This document shows, one piece after another, positions 48,220-59,570 of a stretch of DNA of 64,000 nucleotides. This stretch comes from Monosporascus cannonballus. Its lineage: Eukaryota; Ascomycota; Sordariomycetes; Xylariales. The notes under the pieces are model-generated. The model was given only the letters and a program-made list of their open reading frames with translations, was not told the origin of the DNA and ran no database searches. Position 1 is the first letter of the stretch; each line of letters begins with the position of its first letter. The DNA lies in contig QJNS01000029.1 in NCBI GenBank assembly GCA_004154925.1, positions 124,001 to 188,000 of the forward strand. Reading direction: 5' to 3'. The position numbers and the translations under genes were made by a program.

Positions 48220-49275
48220 ATTAAGAAAAATTAAGATTTCCTTGAACGTTATCTCTTCGACGCCGATAATAAAATGGATATTAATCGTATTACGGACGGC
48301 AATAAACCGTATTATGTTTATATAATATAACGTTATTTCGATTACCGTACGGTTTGCATTTAAATTCCGGACGTCCTAAATTACGTTATGGCCAATTATT
48401 ATTATAAAACCTTTCGCGTAATAAATAATTATTTCTAATATTATTAATATTATTATTTAATTTCCGTTTAAATTCCGATCATCTTTAAAAATGCCGTCCA
48501 GATAATTTTTTAATTCGGTACTAATAACTAGGAATTATTCGACGAACTCGAAAAGATTCGTATTGCGGATATTTAATACGAACGTTCCAACGTAATTACG
48601 GTCGGTGGTCGACTCGACGTCCTTTATAAGGCTAAGTTCGCCCTTAATGCGGTTATTATTAAGGAATATCGTTTTTTTAATATAATTACAGTCGATTTCC
48701 GATCGTTCGTTATGGTTACGGAAATCCAGTTTTAATGTCGTTTTATGGATTTATAAATTTAGGTCTTTTTTATAAATAGTACGGTTTTTTTCTTATTATT
48801 TCGTGATTAATTTCCGATTAGGCGTAATTATAAGGTATCTTTATAAGTAAGGCGATTTTCGAAAGCCATTATACCATTACGTTTCTCGCTTACGAATACT
48901 TTTCGCCCGTTTTTCGACATTTTAACGAAATTCTAATACTTATTAATAACTATAATTAAAAAATAATTTTGCTCGGTAAAATTACTATTAAACTTAAATA
49001 TATTAAGCGTTTTAAGAACGGCGCCTTATTGCCGACTAGTAATAAATTATATTCCGGTTATTTGGGCCTTATTTTTCGTAAAAAATAAAACGTTTTTAAA
49101 TTCCTTTTAGGTTTTACGCCTAATAAATTTAATAAACGTATTTACTTTTTGCCGTTATATATTTTCCGATTATTTTTAATAGTCCTATATTAATTTTCTT
49201 AATACGTTTATTAAGGTCTAATTAACGTAAGATTTAATAATTAAACGCGAAATTTTATTTTCGAAATAAAGGTTT
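48220..49275 (+). pseudogene. Element C antisense frame, about 350 codons, unknown product
   Basis: One plus-strand register runs from about 48220 to 49275 interrupted only by TAA/TAG, never TGA, as expected if RIP converted CAA, CAG and TGG. It reads ERYLFDADNKMDINRITDG, PYYVYII, RYFDYRTVCI, IPDVLNYVMANYYYKTFRV, ELFDELEKIRIADI, YERSNVITVGGRLDVLYKAK, FALNAVIIKEYRFFN and ITVDFRSFVMVTEIQF. The acidic/basic balance and Glu/Lys helices look like true protein; the reverse register is Ser-rich shadow. It lies between integrase and 3' LTR of element C, opposite to pol. I do not recognise it. Confidence 0.5.
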
Positions 49276-50129
49276 AATTTTTTTAATATTACTTATAAGT
49301 TTCCGATCGATATATAATTAAGTAATATTTTAATATTAATATTTTAATTTTGCTCGGAATTATTTTTTATAATTTTTGTAATTATTAAGCGATTAATTTC
49401 CGATTAAGCTGTTATTACTTTGCTATTTTGGGTCGTTTTATTTCTTATATACGTATTTAATTTTTTTCTTATAGCGCTATAATATTTTAAGCGCATATTT
49501 AAAATGCTTTAGGGGTTTTTACGTATTATACTTAACAAGCCAGCTTTTTTATTTAATTAAATATTCGCGTTACCCTCGGTTATCTCGGTAACAAACAATA
49601 TTTTTTATTACTTATTTTTCCTATTTTTTATTGGGTACGGTAACATCATCTGGATATTATCCGGTTCCCGGTTATGTTACGGTTTTAATAAGGATATTGA
49701 AAATATATTATATATCCGTTAATATTCAATAAAAAGAATTATTTTATGCGTTTAGAAATTTATTCGTTTTTAATTATAACTCGGATATAAATAAGTACGA
49801 ATTTTTTATTTTTAAAAATAAAGTTTTTAGTCGATAAATTTATTTATTACCTTAATTAAAATTCTATAAACGTATAATATTAATCATAATATTCTTTCTG
49901 GGTTACCGTTATTTCTTTTCTAATGTTGGTATATTATTTAACGAATAACCGCTATTTTTTAAGGTATTCCTTAATTTCATATATTTATCTCTTAAACCTT
50001 TATAAAAAATATTTTATTATCCTTAAATAATACTTATATAAGGTTTCGAATAGAAAACGGCCGGTAAACATATTTCGCATATTTTTATATACGAATTCCG
50101 TATTTTGTATTAATTTTATCCAATTATTT

Positions 50130-50500
50130 TAATATTTATTAACATAATTACGAACGTAATATTTTAGGACCTAATAGGTATATTTTATTTGCCTATCGGT
50201 TTACAAATAATAAACGGTCGAAATTCGCCGTTTAACTTTTTCGCTTTTTACAAAATTCCGCCTAAAATTAATTCGTTAACAATTTATCTTTCTCGTTAAT
50301 AATTCCGGCTAGCGTACCGAATTTGCATTTAACCTCGTCGTAAAATAATCGGGCCAATTCGGTTGCAATTAAGGTTTTAACCATAAAGATAAATAATCCT
50401 AATTTTATAAAGCGGGTAACGATTACTAGGATTATATCGTATTTTAGCCCGTTTAAACTTAGACTTTTGGGAAATCCCGTAATAAAATCTAACGAAATTT
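50130..50500 (-). pseudogene. Element C integrase core, decayed
   Basis: Minus-strand reading gives SLDFITGFPKSLSLNG, YDTILVIVTRFIKLGLFIFM, VKTLIATELARLFYDEVKC and FGTLAGIINEKDKL, matching the gypsy integrase pattern (DFITGLP, VIVDRFTK, GTP..IISDRD). One catalytic Asp (VDRFTK) reads VTRFIK. Confidence 0.85.
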
Positions 50501-50949
50501 TTTAAAAAAATATTATGTAAATAATAGCAAAAGCTATAATTATTTATATGGTTTATGGCGTAACTTTATTATGCCCTAATAATTCGAACATTACTTAATA
50601 TATTTTTAAATATTATTTGCCATATTTTCTTAATAAAACGTTTTGGTTATTAATTTTAGCGTACGAATATATTCTATATATTCTGCTTTTAAATTATTAT
50701 AATACTAGTTAATTAATTATTTCTGTAAAACATTTTATAACGAGATTACGAATTTATCCCGATAATATAAAACTTTAATTAAGTCCAGGAAATATTTTCC
50801 TTCTATTCCGGCTTAATATCCAGTTATCCGTATTAATTTTATAATATTTAAATACTTAGTTTACAATTTTCGAACCTAATTATAAAATTATCGGGAAACT
50901 TTTTGTTAAAATATCGTTTCGTTTTTAAATAACTTTTTTACCAAAGGAC

Positions 50950-51139
50950 TGTGACGGGCACAATGCGTAGGTTGAACGGAGGCACGGCCCAACAAAGGTT
51001 TATATTCAAGGTGAGGAGGGAAGGAGAGAAACAGCTAGCCACCGGCGAGGTGGCTGCTCCCTATATACATATAGGTGAGCTCGGGCTAAGGAGCTCGCTC
51101 CGTAAGCCCGAGCTGCCCTATAGGCTCTAGCCTGTAACA
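50950..51139. repeat. Young solo LTR in element C, not RIP-mutated
   Basis: 190 bp of normal GC inside very AT-rich sequence. Starts TGTGACGGGC, ends CCTGTAACA, with a perfect 5-bp duplication AGGAC at 50945-50949 and 51140-51144. It contains an imperfect hairpin of AGCTCGGGC / GCCCGAGCT. It postdates the RIP of its host or is too short to be a RIP target. Confidence 0.88.
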
Positions 51140-54100
51140 AGGACGTAAGATATATTAGTTATGAATAATAACTTTAATATTAATTTCGTTTTTCCCAGAT
51201 TTTTCGGAATCCGATCGTAATACAGTTACAGCTTACGGTTACCGTTATTTAACTATTAATCGTATTATTATTACAATTCGTGTTTACATTATTATTCGTA
51301 AATAATAAGTTCGGTAATACGTAAATAATATGCGATAAACTTCCGATAAAAATTTGCAAACCTTAAAACTATTTAAATGTTATATATTAATTCTGCCTTT
51401 GGCCATATTTCGATAATATTAACCCGTTAACAATCTATCTCCAAACCGTTAATATTAATTATAAATCTTAAAAACTTTATCCTTTTTTAAAAAAAAATTC
51501 GTATTTAAACGTTTTGGCAAATAATTAATACTATAATAACCGTTTATAAATTAATTAGAAATATTATATATATTTCTTTTCGTTATCAAAATAAATAATT
51601 ATATTATTTAAATATATTACGTATATATAATTAATTAATTTAATTTATACCTTATCTATATAAGTTTAAAACATAATTAACGTATTAATAAAGCTAAATA
51701 ATATAACCGTATATTTAAATTACCCGTATTACGTTCGGAAAATAATTTTTTATTCGTGGTTTTTTTTAATTTTAATACGGTAATAAATATCCTTAAAATT
51801 AATTTTCGAAAATATCTTAATTAATATTAAATAATTTATTAATTTTGAAATTAAAGGTAAAAGGTATCGGTTTTTTATTATTATCCAATTTAACCTTTTA
51901 TAATAACGTATAATCGGAGATTACCGTCCTTTTTAAGTTCAAATAATATTGGTACCTTTACGTCCGTTTTTGAATAAGGTATCCGGCCTATTTTTAAATT
52001 TCTTTAAATATATTTTTCGAATATTTTCTTTTACGTTTCCGAAATAGTGTAAAATAGGCCGAATAAAGGCGTTTTCCTTAGGATTAAATTCATTACATAT
52101 TTTGTTATTAATAATTAAAATATTTTTCTTACTATTTTTTCGGAATATATTTATCGGAAATTCTTTAAATATATAAGGAAATCGATTAACTCCCGTTTTT
52201 ATTATTTGTCGAATTCCGGGATATTTACTTTTTCGGCTAGGCCTATTAAATTAACGGTGTATATTTGCTTATCGGAAAACGCTAAATTTGTGATTTTATA
52301 TTTATTAACCTTTTATAATGGTCCATATAATTATTAATATATAATTATCTTTAACAAAATCCTTTATTTACTTATTTCGAATTTAAATAATAAAATATTA
52401 AGCGTTTTTCGATTACGGCATATTACAAAATAAATTTATTTAAATTTTTGTTCGTTTCCGTTATTATTTATTATATTAATAAAAATCTCGTAAGCCTTAT
52501 AATACTTAATATACGTACCGTTAACGCCGATAAGGCCCGGAATATTTACGAAAATTAATTAAAAGTTAAACTTTTTTGCCAACTTTTTACTTATAATATT
52601 TACTTATATTTTAATATTTATATTTATTTGTACCGTTGTATCCCGCGTATTTCTTTTAATACATGCTTTTTTTCTAAAAGGCGGCTTTATTCCGACCGTT
52701 TTATAATTATTCGCCGAAATAGATTAAACGTATACGCTTATTCCGGCTTCTTTTTTAAGTTTAAGTCTGGAAATTAATTTAATTTATCGTTATATATTAT
52801 AACGTTTCATGTAGTTTTTAGAAATTGGTTTCCGTATAGCCGGAATAATAAAGTTTTCGTATCTTTTTTTAATTTGTAATTTATGTTTTTATAATTTAAC
52901 TTTTTATAATTATCATACTTAAGTGGGCCCTTATAAAAATTAAGGATGTTAAATCGTACGGACTTATTTCGATCGGAATTAAATTGGCGGTTATTTATTT
53001 TCCGAATATAAAAATGTCCGCGGTTTTTATTATTTTTACGCGGCGCCTTTAATTTGCTTTAAAGAATTTTTTTCCGAAAACGTTAAAATAAGATCGTTTA
53101 TTTTTATTAATAGTTTTGGCGGAAAATAATCGGTTTCTTTTTACCTTTTTTCAAATATTCTAATAATACTTTACCTTATTTATTATGTTATTAATTTATT
53201 CTAGCTTAATATTTTTTTGGAATAGGGTATTTTGTAATTTTAATATTAATTTATAAAAATAATTAGAAACAAAATATTTATTATCCTGATTATTTTCCGG
53301 GCTAAAAACGTCCGTAAGCTTTATTTTATAAATTAAAAACCTTTATTTAACGTAAAAGTTTAACGGTTATTAATCGGACAATTATCGTAATTCCATAAAT
53401 TATTTTCTATATTTCTTATCGAAAAAGTTAGGATTTACGTAACTTTTCCTAATAAAAATCTATAAATTTTTTATTTTTAAACTTTTTTTATAATTAAAAT
53501 AATTAAACGTAATATAATATAATCGTTATGCGTTCGTAATAAAAACGTTTATATAGCCTATAACTTATTGGAGATAAATAAAAGTATTTCGCCTTAATCT
53601 TTTAGTGTAAATTTCTATAATAATTTTTTTTTAATTTTTTTAATTAACGTATATTTAAAAAGTTTCGGATAATTATAACGCGGTATTTATTTATCGCCTT
53701 TATGTTTTTATAACGATATTACAATTAATTTATGAAATTTTACTTTTTTAACTTATATTATTACTTATTATTCGGCTAATTATTAAAATAATTCCGAATA
53801 TTATATATTTTGTTAATAAATAATTTTCAGAATCTAATTATTATTAAAAGGTTTAACTTTTTTTTATTTTAAATTTCGCGACGCGTTTGTTATATTTTGC
53901 CTATTTTTCGACCGTTTAATTTACGATTATCGAAACGTATCCTTATTATATATATAAGGTGATTCGGTATTTCGGAGATTATGGTCCTTTGCTCGTTAAG
54001 GTTCCGTTATAAGTTTTTTTACCTATTTTCGTATCGTGATCGATCGTTCATCGGTTAAGTTCCGATCGGCGATTTTTTCGATTAATAACTTAAGTTCGTT

Positions 54101-54163
54101 TTGCAATTAGCGAGCTTTATTTCTGGTAATTATCGCGTTATTTTTTATGGTAAATGAAAAAAT

Positions 54164-54369
54164 TATAAGATAATGGATAATTGTAAACTGGATAAGGTGA
54201 TTTCCGACTAGTCGTAAAGCAAATTTCAAAAAGTAAATATATTAGATTACTTCCATCTGGCATTTCCCATTAGCTGCCAGATGGTGGATTTATATTAGTA
54301 AGTGGGTCGGTGGCTGATCGGTGGCTGGTTGGTTACCAGCTTTATCCTTATAAAGGCTGTATTCTCACA
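54164..54369 (-). repeat. Element C right (5') LTR
   Basis: 206 bp, TG start changed to TA, ending TCTCACA; followed at once by the duplication TATTT. Confidence 0.9.
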
Positions 54370-54374
54370 TATTT

Positions 54375-55848
54375 CTGATTCGGTTTAGAAAATCGAATCG
54401 CTTATAATATATATAAGTAAGTTTTAGTACATATACTGTTTTTATTATTCGTAATCGGGATATTTTCGTCGCCAATAATATATAGTATGCACTTTATCGT
54501 ATCGATCAGGGGTCTCGAGATAGATTTTTTCTGTCCAATCCTAATATTAATATAATTATCTTTATAATTCTTCTTATTATATTCGTAATACTTATTAAAT
54601 TAATTTCCTAGCTTTACGCATTCTCTATTAGACTTTTTGCTATAGGGGGCCTGGTACGTACTTAGGCCCAATTATGTTAATGGATTTACTTCCGATTTTT
54701 TTGATTTTCTTTAAGTTATTCTTTGGGTACGAGTTTTTAATTATCCTAACGGGATCTTTTAAGTATCTTATACTATATTACCTTATGTCTCATTTTGTTA
54801 TAATTAAAGCATTTGGTTTAATTTCAATTTTTTCCTATAAATAACTCCTAGTTTTATAGGTCCTAATTCCGTACCGTAAGAAATATTATAACGTTAAAAA
54901 ATGCTGGTATTAGCCGTTTATTAAAGTTTATTATTAATTTTTCTTTTAACACCTTTAGTACGTCAAATATGTTATCGATCGTCGAGTTTAATTGTTATAA
55001 CGATATAATTTAATAAATGATTAAACAGATTAAATTTAAAAAAAAAACTTTTTTTTAATTTTTTAAGTTATCGAAAAATCTAGCTATTAATATTTTTTAT
55101 GCCCAATTTAGTTACAACGTTAATTAAATAAACATATTACCGTAATCAAATATTATTGCTCTTTATTATAATTATTAAATTTATACTTCGATTTTTATTT
55201 TTTTTATGTATTATTCCGAAAATATTTATTAATATTTATTTAAATTATTCGTAATCGTTATATATTTATATTATCTTAGTATTTCGGTTTTTAATTAACA
55301 AAATAATATATTATTTTATAACCGGCTTAAATTAAACAATTATTTTTTAAGAAGTTATTTAATTGCGAATTAAATACGTATAATAAACGTAATTAATGAA
55401 ATAAGAAAATATTCGAAATATATTAGATATTAAATTAAAAATAGTTATACTTCATTCAAGGTTTTATCAAAAAACTTTACTTTAAGAAATTTAAAATTTT
55501 TTTAATTCCTTAACAAAATTTAGCTAAATAACTTAATTCGTTCGAAAGAGTTTTCCGATTTCGAAAATTTTTTCTTTTCTTTTTAGCTTTTTATAAGCGG
55601 CTTAAAAAAACGTCGTAAAATTATTATTATCTTTTTTAAGCTAAAGGATACGTTTTTTATAGCATCCAGACGTCGAAAAAAATATTTGCGAAAAAGGCGA
55701 GGTTATTCCCTTTTTTTCTCAGATTTTATTCCGATATCCGAGTTATTAAGAATTTGATAAATAGGTTATTCGGGTTGCTTGCTGGTAAATATAGTGTCGG
55801 CGATATTGCTCAAAGTTTAACGGTATTATTAAACAAAAATTTACAACG
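54375..55848 (-). pseudogene. G2 Gag end, RIP-damaged
   Basis: Continuation of G2 beyond element C up to its right LTR. Its length with 43196-47629 equals that of the G1 internal region. No open frame; strongly AT-rich. Confidence 0.6.
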
Positions 55849-56367
55849 TATAACAGCTAGGCGGTTTAATTAATTATTAAACCTTAATCGTACGAGTTGA
55901 TATTATTAAAAATATCGCAAAACTTTAAATAATAAATATAATAATATAGTAGGGTTTTTAATTTAAAAAATATTAAAATTATATTATAAATAATTAATAT
56001 TAATATATTGTTACGGCCTGGTCACCCGTAACGTCTTCCAACATGTACGAGTACATATATACAGCTATAAGCACTAGGATGATTATTATAATTGCGATCA
56101 TTCCATCGATCTTTTGCTCTGGTGGCGTGATGGGATGGTGCAGCCATAACATATATATTATAAATTATTATTATTTAAATTATAGAATTATCGAACGTAT
56201 TATATTCAATTATAATTCTTATTAATCCTAAAATTTGCTGGATTCGCTAGCGATCCTCGCGATCCAAGACTTGCTGGATTTGCCAGCGATCCTTTGGATC
56301 ACGTGATTTGTAGTGGCCCCACTCTTCTTGACCGTTTTTGGTCGTGCCCAGTAGTTGGGTCATGACA
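55849..56367 (-). repeat. G2 right (5') LTR, with inserted solo LTR
   Basis: Starts TATAACAGCTAGG (TGTGACGG mutated) and ends GGGTCATGACA. Interrupted by the 143-bp solo LTR at 56009-56151; without it and its duplication it is about 371 bp. The right half is unmutated, the left half RIP-damaged. Confidence 0.85.
56009..56151. repeat. Small solo LTR in the G2 LTR, not RIP-mutated
   Basis: 143 bp, TGTTACGGCC...CCATAACA, ends forming TGTTA/TAACA. A perfect 5-bp duplication TATAT lies at 56004-56008 and 56152-56156. Normal GC in an AT-rich setting. Family unknown. Confidence 0.85.
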
Positions 56368-56476
56368 GCAAGAGCCGGATCACCGACGCAGATTTCCCTA
56401 ATGCTGTAGTTCCGCGTTGGCCGCGAGTCAAGGATTAACTCGGGGGCACCGCCTCAGACCACTCGGCCATCTTGCC
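56367..56476 (-). pseudogene. tRNA-like sequence (class II, Leu/Ser type), degenerate
   Basis: On the minus strand it begins GGCAAGATGGCCGAGTGG and ends CCGGCTCTTGCT. The seven-base acceptor stem pairs (GGCAAGA with TCTTGCT) and the D-arm is standard (GCCGAGTGGTCTGAGGC). The T-stem GTCGG/CCGGC pairs but its loop is too short, and the anticodon arm cannot be placed, perhaps because of an intron. It looks like a decayed nuclear tRNA. Its 3' end touches the end of the G2 LTR at 56367. Confidence 0.4.
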
Positions 56477-58005
56477 TCTCTTCTCTTGGCGCGTTGTCAA
56501 GCATTAGAGAAAAGTAGCATTAGCCCAGCTTATACAATAATGAGCTACCATCAATAGCACCACTTGGCCACCCCAGCTTGACAGATAGCCACCCATAGCA
56601 AAGCCACCTGTAGCTATGCTGTCACAGTAACGAACTTCATCGCATTCTATTCTAATTAATGAAGCGCCCTGTAGGCTGTACCTTCAAATTGATGGTTGTC
56701 ATGAGCCTGATATGTTATCGTAAGACAGAGATTTCGATATTCATTAAGAAGTATCAACTCGAACCGAAGGGCGTTCTTGTTATACGGCGATGTATTGCCA
56801 GAGAAAATGGTAAAGTACGGGGTAAAATGCAGAAAAGGGAGCTTAGGAGTTAGTTCGTAATATAGGTAACAGATAGATAACCATCAACGCCTGCTTCTCC
56901 TTAAGTATTTAAGGGGAAGCCCCCTTATATATACACAAACCAGACCCTTACTAGTGGGGCGCTAGGTCCCAGAAAAGGGGTCCCACCTTGGCGCCTGACA
57001 GTACGCTAAGAGCGCGGAAGACTGGACAGCAACAGTCGAATAAGATAAGGGTTTGTAACGTCAAAGCACAGCACCGTCACGCGCGTCTATGGGAAAACTA
57101 ACCAAGGGGCCTTCAGGAATAGGGCACGTTGAACAAGGGGTGCTGCAAAAAGGGTAACGTCAGAAGTTTTGTGTAGAATTTAATGGGATTTTATATCTTC
57201 TATCCTCTAGCAACTCCTTAATACATGAATGCAGAGTCACTGGGCTGCAGTCGCTGTGCTGTGGGCTTACTATACTGCTGGGTCACTGCCTTATAGGGTC
57301 CCCGTCCTATAGGCTCGCCTCTCAGCTAGGCATGACATGCCATGGAAGCTAAGAGATTTTCTTTTATCATCGGTCGCAGCAAATCCGTAGGGGCGCTTGG
57401 CAAGATTTGTCCACTAACCAAAAGCTAATCTGAAGCACTTAATTCCCCGACCGTTCGATAACCATCCGTTTAGAGGCTGTAATATCCCCAGTACGAACAA
57501 GCTAAGATCAGGAAATTCACTCTGCATACTTGTTGTGCGCTCTCAAGTCATGTGGTAGTATTGACGTTGTCAATATGGCTGCTCTTCGCGATGACGACAA
57601 TCCAGACCGTGGTGACTACTGGCTCAAAGCATCGTACTATCCTTTACATAATAACTCATATACTAGAAACTACCTTGAGCAGGTGTATACGGAGCGTATA
57701 GGCGCTCGGGTCTGTTGAGCATCAAGGTGTAGGACTTCCAGATATAATGATGAGGTTCCCCAGGATGTTTTGGTAAAGGAAACTTTGCAGCTAGACTCAA
57801 TTATTTATAAGGACTCTTTTTATAATGCAACAGGAGAGTAGGTGTATATTCGAATGGGGGTTATCACGCGTGACGTTTGAAATACATTCCCTAAGCAACA
57901 TGGTCTTCAGCCCTTATATAAATCCATATACCGTCCTAAAACGGATAGTTTGCGGAATGTTACTTAGTAAACCTTTTAAAAGGTTTTCGTTAATAGCTGC
58001 CTTTT
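56477..58005. other. Gap between second nest and copia element, with repeat and gene relic
   Basis: Contains the LTR-like repeat at 56850-57000. A plus frame at 57530-57718 reads MLCALKSCGSIDVVNMAALR, then NPDRGDYWLKASYYPLHNN, and coding-like fragments continue to about 57960, where the copia LTR follows. This looks like a broken gene of unknown family. The rest shows nothing. Confidence 0.4.
56850..57000 (+). repeat. Diverged LTR-like repeat, copy b
   Basis: About 151 bp, partner of 35074-35231: TAGTTCGTAATATAGGTAACAG at the start, CAACGCCTGCTTCTCC, CCCTTATATATACACA, CCCAGAAAAGGGGTCCCACC, ending GCGCCTGACA. Probably an old solo LTR. Confidence 0.55.
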
Positions 58006-58244
58006 TGTCAGACCCAGCTGAAGTCGATCAAACAGCTAAGCCTTGGCTTAGTTTGATCACCGACTGAAATAAGGCTACTTTATGCACCCCCGGTATCTTT
58101 TCCTCTTAGCTATAGATGTATTTACATGTATAAAAGGAGGGTTCGCTACCCTCACCTTCTAGCTAGGGCCTTCTAGAGGTTATGGAACCTTTAATACACC
58201 TTTTCTTCAGTTATATGCTTCTGTATGTAGTGCAGGGTCTTATA
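58006..58244 (+). repeat. Copia 5' LTR
   Basis: 239 bp, TGTCAGACCC...GGTCTTATA, nearly normal GC. It contains an inverted repeat, AGCTAAGCCTTGGCTTAG. Reverse complement of the split solo LTR at 15511-24849 and shows the empty TA site of pogo copy 1. Confidence 0.88.
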
Positions 58245-58924
58245 GTTATGAGCCCGGTCCGCATTTTTTTAGCCGCGCTTTGATACACTTATTATATACG
58301 TTTTGTTAAAGCTATTCGGAACCTCGTTATCGCTCCTGCGGTACACCTACTGCTCCGTTACTAAGGATATCCATCGCCTAGTTATTACGCTTTTAATTAT
58401 CTTAGCCCGCTTACTTTTTATGTTACTTCTAAAGCTATGGTTACCTAATTAACAGATCTTAACGAATTTTTTTTTAAAACGCGTTCTTAGGTATTTACTT
58501 AAAAAAGGAATCCTTAAAAAGTATAACATTTTCGAATTTTACGTTAGTACGAAAGCTGGCATATTATGGGCATATATTAATCCTAACGTGGCCTAAATGC
58601 CATCCTTGTTAATAATGCCGATTTTTTTTAAACCTTATTATTTCCAGAATGAAATAACTAACGAATATGCCCTAAATAGCCCGAATTATTCGAAGTTCGA
58701 AAGGGCCCTAAAGGCATATAACAAAAAACAATCCTTATATATTGTTCAAAAAAAGGAATTCGTTAAAATTAATACGTTCTTAAATTAATCCGTTTACCTT
58801 AATTATTATTAGGTATATTAAAAGAAAATTACGTTTCGAAAAAGGCTAATTGCTTTAAAAAATAAGTTTAAGCTTAATAATAACGTTCGAATTTACGAGG
58901 TTAATATTTAATATAAGCAAACGT

Positions 58925-59570
58925 TAAAAATTAATAGGATCCAGATGGATATTTGGTTATCCATATACTGGAAAATACATATTGAAACCGCGAAGCTTTA
59001 AATATTAACCGTCGCAAATTATTACGGCCATTTTGACTTCTTAAAGGTTGTTAATACCTACTTACCCGATTTCTTTATTACCTAAAGGGCTAAAGTGGAA
59101 AAAGCCATATTCGAAGGTAAGGATCTTGTTAAGCTTCCACCCGTACAGAAGTTCGTGGAACGGTTTTAAAGCTATATGCGGCTGCGGAAGGCTTAAGGCG
59201 TTACCGCAGAACAGTTGTTACGGGGAGCGTTCGGTGTCACCCTAAATGGAGAAATTCCTGATTAAACGGGTACACCTTTAAATAACCGGAATAACAATAA
59301 CCGGAATAACAATAACCGGAATAACAATAACCGGAATAATAACAGCCGGAGTAACGGCGGCGATAATGGCAACAACCGCCCTACGCCAAAATGCTACTAT
59401 GGAAAAAAGCATTTTTTAAGGACTGTTTTTACATTAACGAAAGCATTAGACCCGATGGGTGGAACGAAGTTCCTGAAATTAGGAAGAAAGTAGATAAGCA
59501 TATTTCGAAGATTTCTTTTTGGCAGAAGAAAAAGATTAAGCGTTTACAAAAAGAAAATAAGTTATAAGCT
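58925..59570 (+). pseudogene. Copia Gag C-terminal half, decayed
   Basis: Reads KINRIQMDIWLSIYWKIHI, NYYGHFDFLKVVNTYLPDFF, KAIFEGKDLVKLPPVQKFVE, TAEQLLRGAFGVTLNGEIPD, then an Asn-rich stretch and KCYYGKKHFL. One base later the other frame continues KDCFYINESIRPDGWNEVP and ends QKENKL-stop. The zinc knuckle C-x-C-G-K-x-H has one Cys changed to Tyr and is split by a frameshift. Copia Gag is recognised from C.CG..H..KDC.Y. Confidence 0.75.
59281..59355 (+). repeat. Asn-rich 15-bp tandem repeat in copia Gag
   Basis: About four and a half copies of AACAATAACCGGAAT, coding for repeated NNRNN. The repeats are almost identical, suggesting recent slippage or resistance to RIP because the unit has few CpA sites. 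Confidence 0.85.

Larger units (their letters stand above)
47630..54369 (-). mobile_element. Gypsy retrotransposon C (minus), full length, nested in G2
   Basis: 6740 bp with 206-bp LTRs at both ends and a perfect 5-bp duplication TATTT (47625-47629 and 54370-54374). On the minus strand: integrase core at about 50500-50130 (SLDFITGFPKSLSLNGLKYD, ILVIVTRFIKLGLFI, TLIATELARLFYDEV), and RT/upstream region at about 52200-51780 (FKEFPINIF... through VISDYTLL-KVKLDNNKKP). These are Ty3/gypsy, but the LTR is unrelated to the G1 family. It is RIP-damaged throughout and carries a later solo LTR at 50950-51139. A long coding-like frame on the opposite strand lies near its left end. Confidence 0.87.
42799..56367 (-). 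mobile_element. Gypsy retrotransposon G2 (minus), same family as G1, split by element C
   Basis: Bounded by LTRs in the same orientation at 42799-43195 and 55849-56367. Without element C and its TATTT duplication the internal part is about 5.9 kb, the same as G1. On the minus strand it aligns with G1: for example 46000-46110 read backwards matches the RT region near 20105-20230. It is heavily RIP-damaged, and 27 bases spanning the YLDD box are absent near 46043. Outer flanks (ACACT left, GCAAG right) do not match, so an end has been rearranged or the two LTRs come from different insertions. Confidence 0.82.

Noticed and set aside
42799..56367. Treating the plus-strand coding-like block at 43340-43860 as Gag of a plus-strand element
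   Set aside because: The LTR is the reverse complement of the G1 LTR and RT lies on the minus strand, so G2 is a minus-strand element and this block is antisense, next to its 3' LTR.
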